Source of the DNA: Sporobacter sp963677825 | GTDB lineage: Bacteria > Bacillota > Clostridia > Oscillospirales > Oscillospiraceae | Direction: 5' to 3' | DNA: 64,000 nt | NCBI GenBank assembly: GCA_963677825.2 | Contig: CAXXEF010000001.1 | Coordinates: forward strand, 1,860,001 to 1,924,000 | Part shown: positions 63,437 to 64,000 of the stretch, piece by piece | Position numbering within the stretch: position 1 is the stretch's first letter | Layout of the letters: the number at the start of each line of letters is the position of its first letter | Translations under genes and position numbers: made by a program | The notes under the pieces: generated by a model | What the model was told of the DNA's origin: nothing | Database searches by the model: none | The model's input: only the letters and a program-made list of their open reading frames with translations

Positions 63437-64000
63437 CAACATTTTCGTCAAAGGCGCCCGCGAGAACAATCTCAAAAACATCGACATAGAGATCCCGCGC
63501 GACAAGCTCGTCGTCATGACCGGTATTTCCGGCAGCGGCAAATCGTCTTTGGCATTCGATACGATTTACGCCGAGGGGCAGCGCCGCTACGTCGAATCGC
63601 TGTCGGCGTACGCGCGGCAGTTTCTCGGCCAGATGGAAAAGCCGGACGTCGACTACATCGAAGGGCTCTCGCCCGCGATCTCCATCGACCAGAAGACGAC
63701 GAGCCGCAACCCGCGCTCGACCGTCGGTACGGTAACGGAGATTTACGACTACCTGCGCCTCTTGTGGGCGCGCATCGGCATCCCGCATTGCCCGATCTGC
63801 GGCAAGGAGATTCAGCAGCAGACGGTCGACCAAATCATCGACCATGTGCTCGAGCTGCCGGCGGCAACGCGGATTCAGATCCTCGCGCCCGTCGTACGCG
63901 CGCGCAAGGGCGAATATCAAAAAGTGTTTGAGGACGCGCGTAAAAGCGGCTATGTCCGCGTACGCGTCGACGGCAGCACGTATGATTTATCCGAGGAAAT
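63429..64000 (+). CDS. uvrA: Excinuclease ABC subunit A (5' part)
   Basis: This is the start of UvrA, the DNA-damage sensor ATPase of nucleotide excision repair; 190 codons are in the window and the gene runs off the edge. The N terminus reads MRDNIFVKGARENNLKNID, followed by Walker A GISGSGKSSLAFDTIYAEG (about 32-50), SLSAYARQFLGQMEKPDVD and the family block GLSPAISIDQKTTSRNPRST (about 78-97), and then the first zinc pair CPICGKEI (about 120). AGAGGA precedes the ATG, which overlaps the GNAT stop. Confidence 0.97.
   Translation, partial: MRDNIFVKGARENNLKNIDIEIPRDKLVVMTGISGSGKSSLAFDTIYAEGQRRYVESLSAYARQFLGQMEKPDVDYIEGLSPAISIDQKTTSRNPRSTVGTVTEIYDYLRLLWARIGIPHCPICGKEIQQQTVDQIIDHVLELPAATRIQILAPVVRARKGEYQKVFEDARKSGYVRVRVDGSTYDLSEE

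Overview
The window is about 64 kb of chromosome from an anaerobic, spore-forming Gram-positive bacterium of the class Clostridia. GC-rich codon use (GC roughly 55-58%, my estimate) and gene content suggest an Oscillospiraceae/Ruminococcaceae-type lineage. The evidence is PolC-type replicative polymerase, the DnaD/DnaI primosome pair, Noc-type ParB, methylglyoxal synthase, spoIIE and spoVB for sporulation, and pyruvate:ferredoxin oxidoreductase for anaerobic metabolism. No rRNA, tRNA, CRISPR array, prophage or insertion sequence was recognised. Nearly all of the window is housekeeping sequence; the unusual signals lie in intergenic regions, gene junctions and operon composition.

Layout. 1-2.3 kb: 3' part of polC with a strong terminator. 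2.3-8.1 kb: accessory genes (secreted stalk-domain protein, membrane protein plus winged-helix regulator, wecB, a small uncharacterised protein, a methyltransferase, a GNAT). 8.1-10.7 kb: mtaD-ahcY, an S-adenosylhomocysteine disposal operon. 10.8-13.6 kb: a small membrane protein and spoIIE. 13.8-25.8 kb: htpG, mreB, comFC, recD2, cinA, thiI and comM (envelope and DNA-processing genes), interrupted by an AT-richer lipoprotein gene flanked by copies of the comM 3' end, then a QueG-like protein. 25.9-27.3 kb: dcd and an ANT(6)-like gene. 27.7-31.3 kb: nifJ on the plus strand with its own promoter and terminator.

31.3-43.2 kb, minus strand: a probable long operon from one promoter at about 43.15 kb, in the order U32 protein, maf, mreC, mreD, PBP2, minD, mgsA, hisS, aspS; noc follows after a terminator. 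MinC, MinE and RodA are missing from this elongation/division block and mreB lies elsewhere. 43.3-51.8 kb, plus strand: dnaD-dnaI, a cluster of near-consensus DnaA boxes, spoVB-mazG-hup-rqcP, gtrA and an OmpR-type two-component pair. It is followed by 11-bp-phased direct repeats with no gene downstream. 52.1-57.4 kb, minus strand: pyrE-radC-suhB-uvrB-small exporter-GNAT, with a duplicated uvrB start and a palindrome-rich insert between suhB and uvrB. 57.6-64 kb, plus strand: a split giant 2-hydroxyacyl-CoA dehydratase/activase pair, a small P-loop protein, two tandem GNATs and the start of uvrA, packed with overlaps.

I found no clear new multi-gene system. The best leads are: the mtaD-ahcY pair, which may run SAH breakdown through S-inosylhomocysteine; the DnaA-box cluster behind dnaI; the orphan phased-repeat promoter and hairpin after the two-component genes; two insertions that duplicated neighbouring gene ends (comM tail, uvrB head); and an orphan MinD without MinC/MinE or an evident membrane-targeting helix.
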